DNA of 25,969 bases from Synergistaceae bacterium. GTDB taxonomy: Bacteria > Synergistota > Synergistia > Synergistales > Synergistaceae. Below, in pieces: positions 15,409 to 23,755 of the stretch. The translations under genes and the position numbers were made by a program. The notes under the pieces were generated by a model that made no database searches, had not been told where the DNA came from, and saw nothing but the letters and a program-made list of their open reading frames with translations. The DNA lies in contig JAUNNW010000003.1 in the NCBI GenBank assembly GCA_030531285.1, positions 1 to 25,969 of the forward strand, read 5' to 3'. Each line of letters starts with the position of its first letter. Positions within the stretch are counted from its first letter, which is position 1.

Positions 15409-16845
15409 TTATCTCTTCTTGTAGCCGTAGTACTCTTTCTGTTTGCCCGTGAGTTTGACGCAGTTGTTGATCATGTCTTTTACAGGCGTGCCTTTTTCCA
15501 TCATTTCTACCCAGCCCTGCGCTTTGGACGAAAGGTTGCCGGGCTCTGTTTTGCCTACTGACATCGTTGCCGTTGTCGGCCAGAACCAGCCGCCGTTTTC
15601 GTTGCGACCCTGGAGGCAGAAACGAATTTCGCCCTGTTTCATGGCTGCGGGAAGATCGATGCCTTTTTTGTTCTGGAAGACTGCGCATGCTGCGCCGAGT
15701 CCTTCGTCATCGCTGCGGATTCTGTTGACAATGAGAACAACTTTCATATCTTTGTATTCTGTCTGGAAGTTGAAGTCACCCTGTGAGTCTCCTACTCCGA
15801 AGATAGGTCCTCTGCCTTTGTACAGCGGGCGGATGATTTTGTCAACTGTCGCGACTTTGCCCGGGCCTTCTGTCTGCGGGTGAAGATCAAAGTCGTACTC
15901 GTTCGTAAGAACGCCGTCTTTGGTCTTGTTCGTCATGGCTGTTACGCCTTCGACACCCTTAAGGTTCCACGCAGGGATTGCCGCTTTGATGATGTCAAGA
16001 TACGACGCTGAGCAGAACCAAACGTCAATGCCGTTTTCGTCGAGGCAGGCAAGAAGTTCCTGCATTTCAGGGGTTACCGTAACCGCGTTTGAACGTTTAA
16101 TCGTAAGCTGTCCGGCTTCTGACGGATATTTCTTTGAGTCAGGGCTCTGCCAAGTAACCTTTTTCCACTCTGTCGGGTCGTTAAGCTGTTTTTCGTGTGA
16201 ATATCTGTGTGATTCTTCACCAAGTTGCTGCACCTGTGCAGGCGTCATACCTTCAAAGAGATAACTCGTCCAAGGATAACCGATCTGTGTTGAATAACTG
16301 CTTACGATTGCGTCATGGAGCCACCAGACTTTCGTTGCGAATTCTTTCCAGTCGTCTGAGTTGATCCATTCTTTCATTCTGCTTTCTTTCGAGTTGTCCG
16401 GCGCAACGTAGCCTTTTGCGTAAAGTTTAGCGTAGGCTTTGGCAGCGTCTCTTGCAACTTTGGCAACTGTCAGATGACCCCATTTTTCGCCGAGATCTTT
16501 GTTGACATCAGGAATGCCAGTCGTGAGAAGCGTGTACATGCGCTCCGGTTTCGCCGCAAAGCGAAGGCGCTCGAACATATAGAAATACGCCTGCTGTCCG
16601 ATGTCGTTGATCGAGATGGCGTTGTCAAAGTCGAACACCGCGTACGGCTTGTTGTTCGGGTCATAACCCTTGCTGTTTTTGCCAAACATATCAAACATCT
16701 GATTGATGACTTTTTTGGTGTTCGGCTCCCAGTTCTTGCTTGTCAGATAAGCTGTTTTGCCTGCCGCAAATGCTGCTGACGAGAAGATCATGGCAAAAAT
16801 CATTGCAACGACAAAAGTTCTTACTGATTTTTTGCTGAATCTCAT
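15409..16845 (-). CDS. Secreted HAD-superfamily phosphatase, phosphorylcholine phosphatase-like
   Basis: 478 residues. Residues 1-28 are a signal peptide ending in AAFAAG. HAD motif I is FDFDNAISIND (D72, D74), motif II is the serine in FCSASYLD, and motif III/IV is GVGDSQGDFNF. The DxDN core, the SAS motif and the GDSxxD motif resemble phosphorylcholine phosphatase-type HAD enzymes exported to the periplasm (family knowledge). Motif I carries alanine where threonine or serine is common. It should remove phosphate from a small organic phosphate outside the membrane, perhaps so that the product can enter through the TRAP transporter encoded 75 bases upstream. AAAGGGG precedes the ATG. Substrate unknown. 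Confidence 0.8.
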   Translation of the reverse strand: MRFSKKSVRTFVVAMIFAMIFSSAAFAAGKTAYLTSKNWEPNTKKVINQMFDMFGKNSKGYDPNNKPYAVFDFDNAISINDIGQQAYFYMFERLRFAAKPERMYTLLTTGIPDVNKDLGEKWGHLTVAKVARDAAKAYAKLYAKGYVAPDNSKESRMKEWINSDDWKEFATKVWWLHDAIVSSYSTQIGYPWTSYLFEGMTPAQVQQLGEESHRYSHEKQLNDPTEWKKVTWQSPDSKKYPSEAGQLTIKRSNAVTVTPEMQELLACLDENGIDVWFCSASYLDIIKAAIPAWNLKGVEGVTAMTNKTKDGVLTNEYDFDLHPQTEGPGKVATVDKIIRPLYKGRGPIFGVGDSQGDFNFQTEYKDMKVVLIVNRIRSDDEGLGAACAVFQNKKGIDLPAAMKQGEIRFCLQGRNENGGWFWPTTATMSVGKTEPGNLSSKAQGWVEMMEKGTPVKDMINNCVKLTGKQKEYYGYKKR

Positions 16846-16919
16846 GTTATTTTCCCCTTTCGATATTTTTGTAGTTTGCTGCGTGTTGCTGTGTAGCCTA
16901 TAACCTAGTTAACTGCAGC

Positions 16920-18230
16920 CTACAAACCGAAAACTTTTGGCAGGATAAGCTTCGGAAGCGTAAGCGACAGCGCAGGCACAAATGTTGTGAGCAGAAGAAC
17001 CGGCAAATACGCGAAAATCAAAAGAACTATTATCGGTTTGAGCATTGTATTGATTTTCGCATTGCAGATACGTCCGCTGAGATAAAGCATAGGAGCCGTG
17101 GGAGGCGTAAGGTTGCCCATTCCGAGGTTGACGCCGAGTATGGCTGCAAAATGAACGGGGTGCACGCCGAGCGACGTAACTATCGGAAGCAGAATCGGCG
17201 TGCAGAGCAGAATTCCGCTCACGTCATCCATAAGCATTCCTATGATTATCATAAATACGTTCACAAGGATAAGAATTACATATTTGTTGTCGGTAATGGA
17301 AAGCAGCCAGTCGGCAATCTGCTGAGGAACATCTTCCATAACCATAAGACGGCTCATCATCATAACCATAAAGAACATAACCATGACAACGCCAGTAGTT
17401 GTTCCCGTTTCAACAATGGCGTCTTTCAATCCCTTGAGATCCATTCCTTTGTAGACGAAAAGGCCAACGGGGATAGCGTAAAGCACGCTGACTGCCGCTG
17501 CTTCAGTCGGAGTCATTATGCCGCCGTAAATGCCGCCGAGGATAATAACAGGCATAAGCAGCGACGGAAAGCCGATTTTAATGTTCTTTCTTGTGCTGAT
17601 AAGCCATTCGGACATTGTCTGTTCTTCTCTGACTTTAATAGGCATGTGCCTTGTCATAAACGCGTTGCAAGTGCAAAGCAAAGCAACAAGCAGAATGCCC
17701 GGGCCCACTGTCGCAAGGAAGCAGGCAAGAACGGAAGTGTTGCTCGACCATGCGTAGAGAATCTGCGCTGAACTCGGCGGAATAAGAAGCCCAAGAGGGC
17801 ATGCCGCCGCAAGCAACGAGGCAACATAACCCCTTTCATAGCCTGCCGCGAGCAATCGCGGCTGCATCATTGCGCCGATACAGGAAAGTGTCGCTGAGGC
17901 TGAACCTGAAATTGAGCCAAATATTGCGCTCGTAACCACGGAAACAGCGCCAAGTCCGCTTCTGATGCGACCTGTAAAAGACTCAACAACGCCTATTAGA
18001 GCCTCGCCGATTTTACTTTTTTCCATAATGCCGCCTGCAAGAATAAACAGCGGCATGGCAAGAAGAACAACGGAGTTAATCTGGCCGTAGGCTGCGTTCA
18101 GCAGAAAGTCTGTCTGATAACTGAGAGAAAAAGCAAGCCAAATAACCGTCGCGCCAAAAGAGAAAGGTATGGGCATACCTATGACAAGACAAAACACAAG
18201 CACACCAATTCCTATAAGAACTTCAGTCAT
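16920..18230 (-). CDS. dctM: TRAP transporter large permease subunit (DctM)
   Basis: 436 residues, about twelve hydrophobic membrane segments, the normal DctM length. Typical stretches are MPLFILAGGIMEKSKIGEALI, GSISGSASATLSCIGAMMQP and NLTPPTAPMLYLSGRICNAKI. It is the Na+-coupled translocation subunit in the inner membrane and works with the DctQ protein encoded directly upstream (3 bases between genes) and the periplasmic DctP. Confidence 0.95.
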   Translation of the reverse strand: MTEVLIGIGVLVFCLVIGMPIPFSFGATVIWLAFSLSYQTDFLLNAAYGQINSVVLLAMPLFILAGGIMEKSKIGEALIGVVESFTGRIRSGLGAVSVVTSAIFGSISGSASATLSCIGAMMQPRLLAAGYERGYVASLLAAACPLGLLIPPSSAQILYAWSSNTSVLACFLATVGPGILLVALLCTCNAFMTRHMPIKVREEQTMSEWLISTRKNIKIGFPSLLMPVIILGGIYGGIMTPTEAAAVSVLYAIPVGLFVYKGMDLKGLKDAIVETGTTTGVVMVMFFMVMMMSRLMVMEDVPQQIADWLLSITDNKYVILILVNVFMIIIGMLMDDVSGILLCTPILLPIVTSLGVHPVHFAAILGVNLGMGNLTPPTAPMLYLSGRICNAKINTMLKPIIVLLIFAYLPVLLLTTFVPALSLTLPKLILPKVFGL

Positions 18231-18233
18231 AAC

Positions 18234-18851
18234 TTACTTTCCTCCCTTCTGCGCCGCAAGCTGGGCTTTTGTCGGCGCTTTGGCGTTGGGATATTTTTCT
18301 TTTATGCGTTCTGAAACGTAATCGCCCTCAGAGGGTTCCGTATAATAGCCTTCTTTGAAATACGCGCGGAAATTTCTGAAAAGATAATATCCGTGGTAAA
18401 ACTCCATCAGCAGCATACCGAGGAAAATCGCGCTGTGCGAAATGGAGATTGGTATTTTCAAGGACGTTGTAAGCGGGTTCTTCGCAAGCGACCAAAGAAG
18501 CATCTGCGCCGACCACACAAGCACAACGGTATTGACTGCCAGCGTCAGTGTTTCGGCAAGAAGTCCTATCGCGTCCTTTGTTCTCATATTTTTTACGTAC
18601 ATCTTCATAAGGTCTGCTTTGATGTGACTGTTTTCGTAACTGCCGTAAGCCGCTCCGATAAAGTAAAGCCAAAAAGCAAACAGAAGAATTATTTCATCCG
18701 AACCATAGAAATTGCTGCCAAGCACGTAACGCATAAAAACGGCGGCTAAAATGGTAACCGTTGACATCATGTTGCAGACAACTATAACAAAGCGTATCAC
18801 TTTAAGCAGCAGGTTCCAGACAGCTGTATCTTTCAGAGTTGATGAACTCAT
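18234..18851 (-). CDS. dctQ: TRAP transporter small permease subunit (DctQ)
   Basis: 205 residues from the ATG at 18851, chosen over the in-frame ATG at 18872 because AGAGGTG lies 9 bases upstream of 18851, whereas 18872 has no such site. Four membrane segments are seen (about 10-35, 48-68, 92-115 and 130-155), with the typical F-x-R-Y and DE motifs in FMRYVLGSNFYGSDEIILLFAFWLYFIGAAY. The C-terminus is a long basic cytoplasmic tail rich in K and A. It pairs with DctM. Confidence 0.9.
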   Translation of the reverse strand: MSSSTLKDTAVWNLLLKVIRFVIVVCNMMSTVTILAAVFMRYVLGSNFYGSDEIILLFAFWLYFIGAAYGSYENSHIKADLMKMYVKNMRTKDAIGLLAETLTLAVNTVVLVWSAQMLLWSLAKNPLTTSLKIPISISHSAIFLGMLLMEFYHGYYLFRNFRAYFKEGYYTEPSEGDYVSERIKEKYPNAKAPTKAQLAAQKGGK

Positions 18852-18895
18852 TTGTCCCTGCACCTCTTTCATGCAAAATCACAGGAGAGGCGCCC

Positions 18896-18928
18896 CCGTG
18901 CGAAAAACTTTTGGGAGAGTTCGCACGG
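18896..18928 (-). promoter_or_regulatory. Stable hairpin between dctP and dctQ
   Basis: CCGTGCGAA (18896-18904) pairs perfectly with TTCGCACGG (18920-18928) around a 15-base loop, 22 bases after the dctP stop. No T-run follows on the minus strand, so it is not an intrinsic terminator. Its place suits an RNA-stabilising hairpin that keeps the dctP message more abundant than dctQM. Inference from position. Confidence 0.6.
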
Positions 18929-18950
18929 AGACAGCCCCGTAAAACGCGAA

Positions 18951-19961
18951 TTACTTGACTGAATCTGTAAGTTTTTTAAGCGTATCCGCGCCGATGTTTT
19001 TCGTGAGTTTCGGCCACGTTACTTTTCTCACTTTGTCAACGTACGCCTTCATCTCTTTGGCATTAAGCGTTTCAACTTTCACGCCGTATTTCTTAAGGTC
19101 ATCGATTGCTTTTTTGTCGAGTTTTTCAGCAACCTTGTAGCTGTTGTTAGCTTCTTTGCTGAAAGCTTCCGTTACTATCTTCTGCTGTTCCGGCGTCAGC
19201 TTTGCAAACGTCTTTTTGCTTGTGAAGTAACCAATGTTCTCGGCAAAAATGTTGTAGCATACGTAATGTTTGATAACATCGCGGAAATCAGAGTACGCAA
19301 GCTGCGGCGTAAGACCGATAGCGCCATCGCAGACGCCTGTCTGCAGTGAGCTGTAAAGGTCTGAATACGGAATTGTCGTTGCGCCAAATCCCATGTCGTT
19401 CACGACAAGATTGTAGACTTCGATTGCCGGCGCGCGAACTTTTGAAGCCTTTTTGGCTGCCGCGTTTTTATAGTTTGCGGGAAGCTTCGTGTAGGCAATG
19501 CCGATAAGACCTTCAACGTAGATACCCATAAGCTTGACGCCGAGTTTGTCGTGAACCTGTCCGTAGGTTGTTGAGAAGTATGACTTAGGGCCAAAAACCT
19601 TCGGCAAATCCTGATATCCGGCAACAAGATAAGGAATAAAGTTCATCTCAAGCTTTGAGTCGTATTCGCTCGGGATAGGAATAAGAGCCATGTCAACAGC
19701 GCCCTTCATAAGGTCCTGATATGTGACTGTATAGTCACCGAGCTGGCTTGACGGATATATCTTGATTTTGAGTTCACCTTTGGTCTTTGTTTCGATTTCC
19801 TTAGCTATACGCTCAAGCGACGCGTAGCCGGGGTGGCTTGTGTTGTAGTGGGTGGCAAGACGGAGTCTTGTTGTCTTCGCTTCTGACGGAGTTGCCGTAA
19901 AGCAGGCAAAAAACGCTGCCAGAAGAAGAACAGATGCTGTGATGCCAAGAATTTTCTTCAT
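18951..19961 (-). CDS. dctP: TRAP transporter substrate-binding protein (DctP family)
   Basis: 336 residues. A signal peptide (1-28, ending PSEAKT) leads into the DctP fold: LRLATHYNTSHPGYASLERIAKEIETKTKGELKIKIYPSSQLGD, later MGFGATTIPYSDLYSSLQTGVCDGAIG. The conserved arginine position expected to bind the ligand carboxylate is in SKVRAPAIEVY. The family binds small carboxylates, sulfonates or amino-acid-like acids in the periplasm. The ATG has GAGAGAGGTG upstream. It heads the dctP-dctQ-dctM operon. The ligand cannot be deduced; context suggests one oxidised by the opine-dehydrogenase-like enzyme. Confidence 0.93.
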   Translation of the reverse strand: MKKILGITASVLLLAAFFACFTATPSEAKTTRLRLATHYNTSHPGYASLERIAKEIETKTKGELKIKIYPSSQLGDYTVTYQDLMKGAVDMALIPIPSEYDSKLEMNFIPYLVAGYQDLPKVFGPKSYFSTTYGQVHDKLGVKLMGIYVEGLIGIAYTKLPANYKNAAAKKASKVRAPAIEVYNLVVNDMGFGATTIPYSDLYSSLQTGVCDGAIGLTPQLAYSDFRDVIKHYVCYNIFAENIGYFTSKKTFAKLTPEQQKIVTEAFSKEANNSYKVAEKLDKKAIDDLKKYGVKVETLNAKEMKAYVDKVRKVTWPKLTKNIGADTLKKLTDSVK

Positions 19962-19994
19962 ACGTACTGCACCTCTCTCAAATTAGTGTGTATA

Positions 19995-20023
19995 ACTATA
20001 ACACGAAAAGCCCGTAAAAGCAA
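19995..20023 (-). promoter_or_regulatory. Possible dctP promoter
   Basis: On the minus strand TTGCTT (20023-20018) and TATAGT (20000-19995) are spaced by 17 bases, directly upstream of dctP. The -35 lies inside the terminator hairpin of the upstream dehydrogenase gene, so both signals share sequence. Confidence 0.4.
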
Positions 20024-20038
20024 AAACTTTTACGGGCT
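20006..20038 (-). terminator. Terminator of the opine-dehydrogenase-like gene
   Basis: AGCCCGTAAAAG (20009-20020) and CTTTTACGGGCT (20027-20038) make a perfect 12-bp stem with a 6-base loop, followed on the minus strand by TTTT. It separates the dehydrogenase gene from dctP. Confidence 0.8.
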
Positions 20039-20048
20039 GACGCACAAC

Positions 20049-21143
20049 TTAGTCGCGAATGCCTTCGCGGACGTATTTGATAAGCTGCTCTTTGTTCATT
20101 CCGGCGATGCCGAGTTCCTCTGCCGTAAGGCCGGCTTTGCGCCAGTCTTTTTCGTGAATAATGTTGTAGATGTCAATGCAGGAATTTGTTGTCGGCATTG
20201 CAACGCCAAGGATTTTGGCTATTTCTGCCCAAGGAACAAGTCCAAACGGGCAGTCTTCGGTGAGATATCTGTCCCAAATGCTGTTGGGGCCGCAAATGGG
20301 GGTAAGTGAAATGGCGCCGTGTCCGGCTGCGTAGAGCTGTTTCCAGTTAAAGCCTACGGGCATGCCGCTGAAATCTTCCATCGGGGTAAGCGAGTAGCCG
20401 AGTTCTTTGCCGACTGCTTTGCGTTCCTGGTCAAGCACGATGTTGAGCTTGCAGGCTGACGGCGTCCAGCCGTGTTCGTAAACGAAGAAATTGAAGAGAT
20501 GGTGTTCAATTGACGTTACGGAAAGGAGACACGGGCCTGTATGCCATGCAGGGTTGACTATTGAAAGTCCGCTTTCGAGAACATCGTTGTAGACTTTAAC
20601 GAACGGGAAGAGGTCTTCGCGCATTTCATCGATAAGCGCAGGGCCTGCGCTTGCAGGCATAAAGCCGATGTTGACATCGTTTCTGCCGTAGAATTCAACT
20701 CTGCCCTCGCCTTTAAGACGCGTATCGTACGGCAGGTTGTTGACGTCGGCGATAACGGGGCAGTCCTTTTCTCCGAAAACTTTGCGGAGCTGAAGAGCTG
20801 CAAAAGCGCCCGGGAACACTACGATAATCTGATCTTTTTTGACCTTGCCTTTAAGAAGCTGTGCATAATCTCCGTGCGCAAACGCAGGAGTCACGAGGAT
20901 AATGTAACGGCAGCCTTCGATTGCCTTTTCGATGTCGTCCGTCACCATGTTGAGTTTTACGGGACCAGGTTTTTCAAACAGACCTGTCATTTCTATTGTC
21001 TGCGTTTCAAAGACTTTTTTCATCTTATCTTTGAACTTCGGCATTTCATAGAAATTAACCGTATGACCTTTCACCGTGAAATCGGCTGCCATAGTATGTC
21101 CGCCGTTTCCGCCGCCCAGTACTGCTATCTTTTTCGGTACCAT
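20049..21143 (-). CDS. NAD(P)-dependent octopine/nopaline dehydrogenase-family enzyme
   Basis: 364 residues from the ATG at 21143, chosen because GGGAGG lies 9 bases upstream and the protein then begins directly with the Rossmann strand KKIAVLGGGNGGHTMAAD. A longer in-frame start (21212) has no ribosome binding site and would cover a promoter. The N-terminal NAD-binding domain ends near 160. The C-terminal octopine dehydrogenase domain contains NPAWHTGP (H201, the likely catalytic histidine) and LTPMEDFSG. These enzymes interconvert secondary-amine dicarboxylates (opines) with an amino acid and a 2-oxo acid, or oxidise related hydroxy/amino acids. Given its place between a TRAP transporter and CdaR, a catabolic role is likely. 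Substrate open. Confidence 0.88.
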   Translation of the reverse strand: MVPKKIAVLGGGNGGHTMAADFTVKGHTVNFYEMPKFKDKMKKVFETQTIEMTGLFEKPGPVKLNMVTDDIEKAIEGCRYIILVTPAFAHGDYAQLLKGKVKKDQIIVVFPGAFAALQLRKVFGEKDCPVIADVNNLPYDTRLKGEGRVEFYGRNDVNIGFMPASAGPALIDEMREDLFPFVKVYNDVLESGLSIVNPAWHTGPCLLSVTSIEHHLFNFFVYEHGWTPSACKLNIVLDQERKAVGKELGYSLTPMEDFSGMPVGFNWKQLYAAGHGAISLTPICGPNSIWDRYLTEDCPFGLVPWAEIAKILGVAMPTTNSCIDIYNIIHEKDWRKAGLTAEELGIAGMNKEQLIKYVREGIRD

Positions 21144-21186
21144 TTTAAAGGACCTCCCTGTATTGTATAGTGGTTTGTTTTTCTCA

Positions 21187-21216
21187 GACAGCACTCCCGC
21201 TGTCATTGTCATTATA
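21187..21216 (-). promoter_or_regulatory. -10 element and inverted-repeat operator upstream of the dehydrogenase gene
   Basis: TATAAT on the minus strand (21216-21211) is followed at about the transcription start by GACAGC-6 bases-GCTGTC (21187-21204). The inverted repeat lies 44 bases before the ATG and faces the gene for the CdaR-type regulator. It is a plausible binding site for that protein; no second copy was noticed in the dctP upstream region. Confidence 0.5.
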
Positions 21217-21297
21217 GATTATTTGAACGGCAAAAAGATATAATTAGATTTCATAAATTTTGAATAAAATACCAACCGCTTTTTGTACAAACAGCAC

Positions 21298-21334
21298 AAA
21301 AAAACCGCCGGCTTCCGCAACAGTGCGAAACCGG
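21298..21334 (-). terminator. Terminator of the cdaR-like gene
   Basis: On the minus strand CCGGTTTCGCA pairs imperfectly with TGCGGAAGCCGG, and seven T follow. It lies about 30 bases past the stop codon. Confidence 0.75.
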
Positions 21335-21365
21335 ACGATTTACAACATTATACTCTGAAATACGG

Positions 21366-22526
21366 CTAAAACGTCTTCGACCGCAGCGCTATATATACTG
21401 CCACTGCATTGTTAAAATCGTGCAAATCAATGCCTGTAACCTTTTCAAAGCGGCTGAGCCTGTAACAGAGCGTATTCTTATGGATATTCAGCCTGCGGGA
21501 AGCAAGCGTCTGATTAAAATTCGACTCACACCAAACACGCGCGAGTTTCATAAGCTCCGAACAGTCTCTTTGGCTGCGCAGACTGCCGAGCTGCTCATTC
21601 GCGAAATTATCCAGCACAGTCTGAGGAATGCGGCATATCAGCTTTTCAAGATTAAAATCACCTATATAAAGGCAGCTTGACGGACAGCGCTCAAGCGCCA
21701 CCTCCCACGAAAGCTTTGCGTCCTCGTAGCTTCGTTTCAGTTCCTCCAAAGAAACTGCCTTTCTGCCTATTCCCGCCGTAAGGGAGAAACCGCAATCTCT
21801 CATCTGTCCTTCTAACTTTACAAATTTTTCCCTCAGCCGTTCAACGTAACTGTCAGCCGCTTCTTTCAACGCCGCAAATACAACGTAGCGCTCTTCGCCG
21901 ACGCTGATTCTTATGTTCTCCTCCCCACAGAAATGCTGCTTTATCATCACGTGATAATCAAAACTTAACACCGGCGATACCTGTTTCAGTTTTCTGGCGT
22001 CTGGCACCTCAAGATTGCGGTAATCAAGGTAAATGGCGGCGCGTGGTATACTCATATCGTATCCGAGCATCGCGCAGTGAGAGAGAAAATTCTCTTCCGA
22101 CACGGAACTGCCGTCAAAATTAATAAGCTCCCGCAGCAGTTCAAGCCTGTCCTTGTTCTTCAAAATAGCGGAATCTTTAATAAGTTCCGTCCTCACAAGC
22201 ATCTCGGCAAAAACTTTTATGAGGTTGCCGTACTTTGACACTTCATCGGGTGTTCCTGTTATGCCTACGGTTCCAACCACCTCATTGTTGATAACTATGG
22301 GCATGGTAACCCCCTGCTGCGTTCCCGAAAGCCGCGCGGCAGCCTTCTTGTCATGATAAAGCTGCCTGCCGTACTTTACAGACTCAAGAGACGCCTCATG
22401 AAAAGAGCCGCACCTGCCCTCCTGTGACGAACCTATGATAATTCCCTCTTGATTTGTAATAATGACCGAATAATTAATAATTTTGCTTGCCTGCTTGCAA
22501 ATACTCTGAGCAATACGCTCCAGCAT
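21366..22526 (-). CDS. CdaR-family transcriptional regulator (sugar-diacid recognition, PucR-type HTH)
   Basis: 386 residues. Residues 1-135 match the putative sugar-diacid recognition domain: QSICKQASKIINYSVIITNQEGIIIGSS and GVTMPIVINNEVVGTVGITGTPDEVSKYG. The middle is a GGDEF-like CdaR/PucR region (AGIGRKAVSLEELKRSYEDAKLSWEVA). The C-terminus (about 325-380) is the HTH_30 domain ESNFNQTLASRRLNIHKNTLCYRLSRFEKVTGID. Family members activate uptake and catabolism of glycerate, diacids or related acids. Its position beside the dehydrogenase and TRAP genes suggests control of that module. A consensus promoter lies upstream at 22565-22593. Confidence 0.9.
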   Translation of the reverse strand: MLERIAQSICKQASKIINYSVIITNQEGIIIGSSQEGRCGSFHEASLESVKYGRQLYHDKKAAARLSGTQQGVTMPIVINNEVVGTVGITGTPDEVSKYGNLIKVFAEMLVRTELIKDSAILKNKDRLELLRELINFDGSSVSEENFLSHCAMLGYDMSIPRAAIYLDYRNLEVPDARKLKQVSPVLSFDYHVMIKQHFCGEENIRISVGEERYVVFAALKEAADSYVERLREKFVKLEGQMRDCGFSLTAGIGRKAVSLEELKRSYEDAKLSWEVALERCPSSCLYIGDFNLEKLICRIPQTVLDNFANEQLGSLRSQRDCSELMKLARVWCESNFNQTLASRRLNIHKNTLCYRLSRFEKVTGIDLHDFNNAVAVYIALRSKTF

Positions 22527-22564
22527 AATTACCGTCGCCCCTCAAACTTAATTTTCCTGTTTTC

Positions 22565-22593
22565 ATTATATGCCTTTTGTGCCAAAGTTACAA
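22565..22593 (-). promoter_or_regulatory. Promoter of the cdaR-like gene
   Basis: On the minus strand TTGTAA (22593-22588), 17 bases, TATAAT (22570-22565). Transcription would start near 22558, about 32 bases before the ATG. Confidence 0.75.
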
Positions 22594-22646
22594 TATATCT
22601 TGTGATAAATGATAAAATTATGTAACGACCTGCGTAAATAATCCGC

Positions 22647-22675
22647 TTGCAATAACGGCATCCGTTTTGTAAAAT
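22647..22675 (+). promoter_or_regulatory. Promoter of the secreted coiled-coil protein gene
   Basis: TTGCAA (22647-22652), 17 bases, TAAAAT (22670-22675) on the plus strand, 43 bases ahead of the ATG at 22719. It is divergent from the cdaR promoter. Confidence 0.65.
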
Positions 22676-22718
22676 ATACCCGTTGAAAATGCAAGAGCAT
22701 TGAAAGGAGACATCTGCA

Positions 22719-23540
22719 ATGAGGATGAAAAAAACCGCTGCGATACTGCTTGCCGCTGTCTTTGCGTCGGTATGCGTTCTCTCGGCCGGCTTTGCTGCCG
22801 AAAAAACGCCGAAAGTCAAAGAAAGCAAACAGACAAAACAACTCCGCAGCAACTTCCAAAGCGTAATGCACCGTTGGATTCGCAGCTCGGACAAAAAATA
22901 CGAAGAAGGCTCACAGACAAGCTACGTGGAAGTTCAGGCAGTCTATTTTTCGCCGGACTACATAGAAGCGCACGTTCAGGATCAGGCGCAGAAAAATCTG
23001 TGGACGCAGCAGGAAATGGAAGACTACAAATACAAATATCTCCAGACGCTCCAGCTGGACAAAATGATTCCGTTCTTAGTCTACATAGACAACTCTGCTT
23101 CGTCAATGCACATGGCGCCGTTTGACAACATCGTCAAAATGCGTATAGGAGGGAAAACCTACAAGGCTGTTGACTACGACAAACGCTTTAATTTCCGCCT
23201 CATGGGCGAAATTGAAGGACTTGTCTTCTTCCCGCGCTACGATGAAAAAACGGGCAAACCTCTTCTCAGCGAAAACGGAGGCACGGTTCAGCTTGAATTC
23301 AACTCTTTCATGAGCCCTATTCTCAGAAACAACATCACTCTTATATGGTCTGTCGGCAAAGAAGACATCAACAGGCTCTACGCCGGCAAGACAGCCGCGC
23401 GGCTTGAAAGCGACCGCTTGGTCGAACGTCTCGGCAGGCTCAAAAAAGACAAAGAAGCGCTGGACGCCAAAGCGGGCACGATACAACAGGAAATCAACAC
23501 CATTCAAAAACGTTTGGACGACCTGCAGAAAAATATGTAA
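22719..23540 (+). CDS. Secreted protein with C-terminal coiled coil, function unknown
   Basis: 273 residues, family not recognised. The ATG follows AAAGGAG. Residues 1-27 are a signal peptide (KKTAAILLAAVFASVCVLSAGFAAE). The mature part has many aromatic and charged residues: a helical start (30-75), a region with SYVEVQAVYFSPDYIEAHVQDQAQKN, and a beta-rich core near 105-205 (VYIDNSASSMHMAPFDN, FRLMGEIEGLVFFPRYDEKTG). Residues about 225-273 form a coiled coil rich in L, K, E and Q. No lipobox cysteine is seen, so it should be periplasmic or released. It is monocistronic between a consensus promoter and a terminator. Confidence 0.85.
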   Translation: MRMKKTAAILLAAVFASVCVLSAGFAAEKTPKVKESKQTKQLRSNFQSVMHRWIRSSDKKYEEGSQTSYVEVQAVYFSPDYIEAHVQDQAQKNLWTQQEMEDYKYKYLQTLQLDKMIPFLVYIDNSASSMHMAPFDNIVKMRIGGKTYKAVDYDKRFNFRLMGEIEGLVFFPRYDEKTGKPLLSENGGTVQLEFNSFMSPILRNNITLIWSVGKEDINRLYAGKTAARLESDRLVERLGRLKKDKEALDAKAGTIQQEINTIQKRLDDLQKNM

Positions 23541-23561
23541 CCGTCAGTTCTTAAACACAAA

Positions 23562-23591
23562 ACTCACCGGCGAAATCCGGTGAGTTTTTTT
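23562..23591 (+). terminator. Terminator of the secreted protein gene
   Basis: ACTCACCGG (23562-23570) and CCGGTGAGT (23577-23585) form a 9-bp stem followed by a run of seven T. Confidence 0.9.
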
Positions 23592-23606
23592 ATTCCATAC
23601 ATACAC

Positions 23607-23709
23607 TTACAACAGCTTTTTGGCACAGTAAACAGAATTTTTGCCGGCGCCGGCTTTTTCAAGGCGCCCCTTCTCAAGCATCCCGCGAAGCAGCAAAATT
23701 GACTGTTTA
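23607..23709 (-). pseudogene. Remnant of a winged-helix DNA-binding protein (C-terminal end)
   Basis: The minus strand has an open stretch ending at a TAA (23607-23609). Its last residues read SILLLRGMLEKGRLEKAGAG then KNSVYCAKKLL. This looks like the wing and final strand of an AlbA/ATP-binding-type winged helix ('LLEKGLIERIGSGKNTYY'-like pattern, from memory). The frame is open back to 23780 but has no start codon and runs into the promoter region of small peptide gene A. Only the tail of the original gene seems to remain, the rest having been replaced by the toxin locus. Confidence 0.5.
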
Positions 23710-23755
23710 ACTTGACAGGTTTCCTCAAAGCAGCTTATTTCACAGAATTTGACAG

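Noticed and set aside
21144..21212. Longer N-terminus of the opine-dehydrogenase-like protein
   Set aside because: The Rossmann strand starts directly after the ATG 21143, which has a good ribosome binding site, while the extension covers a -10 element and an inverted repeat.
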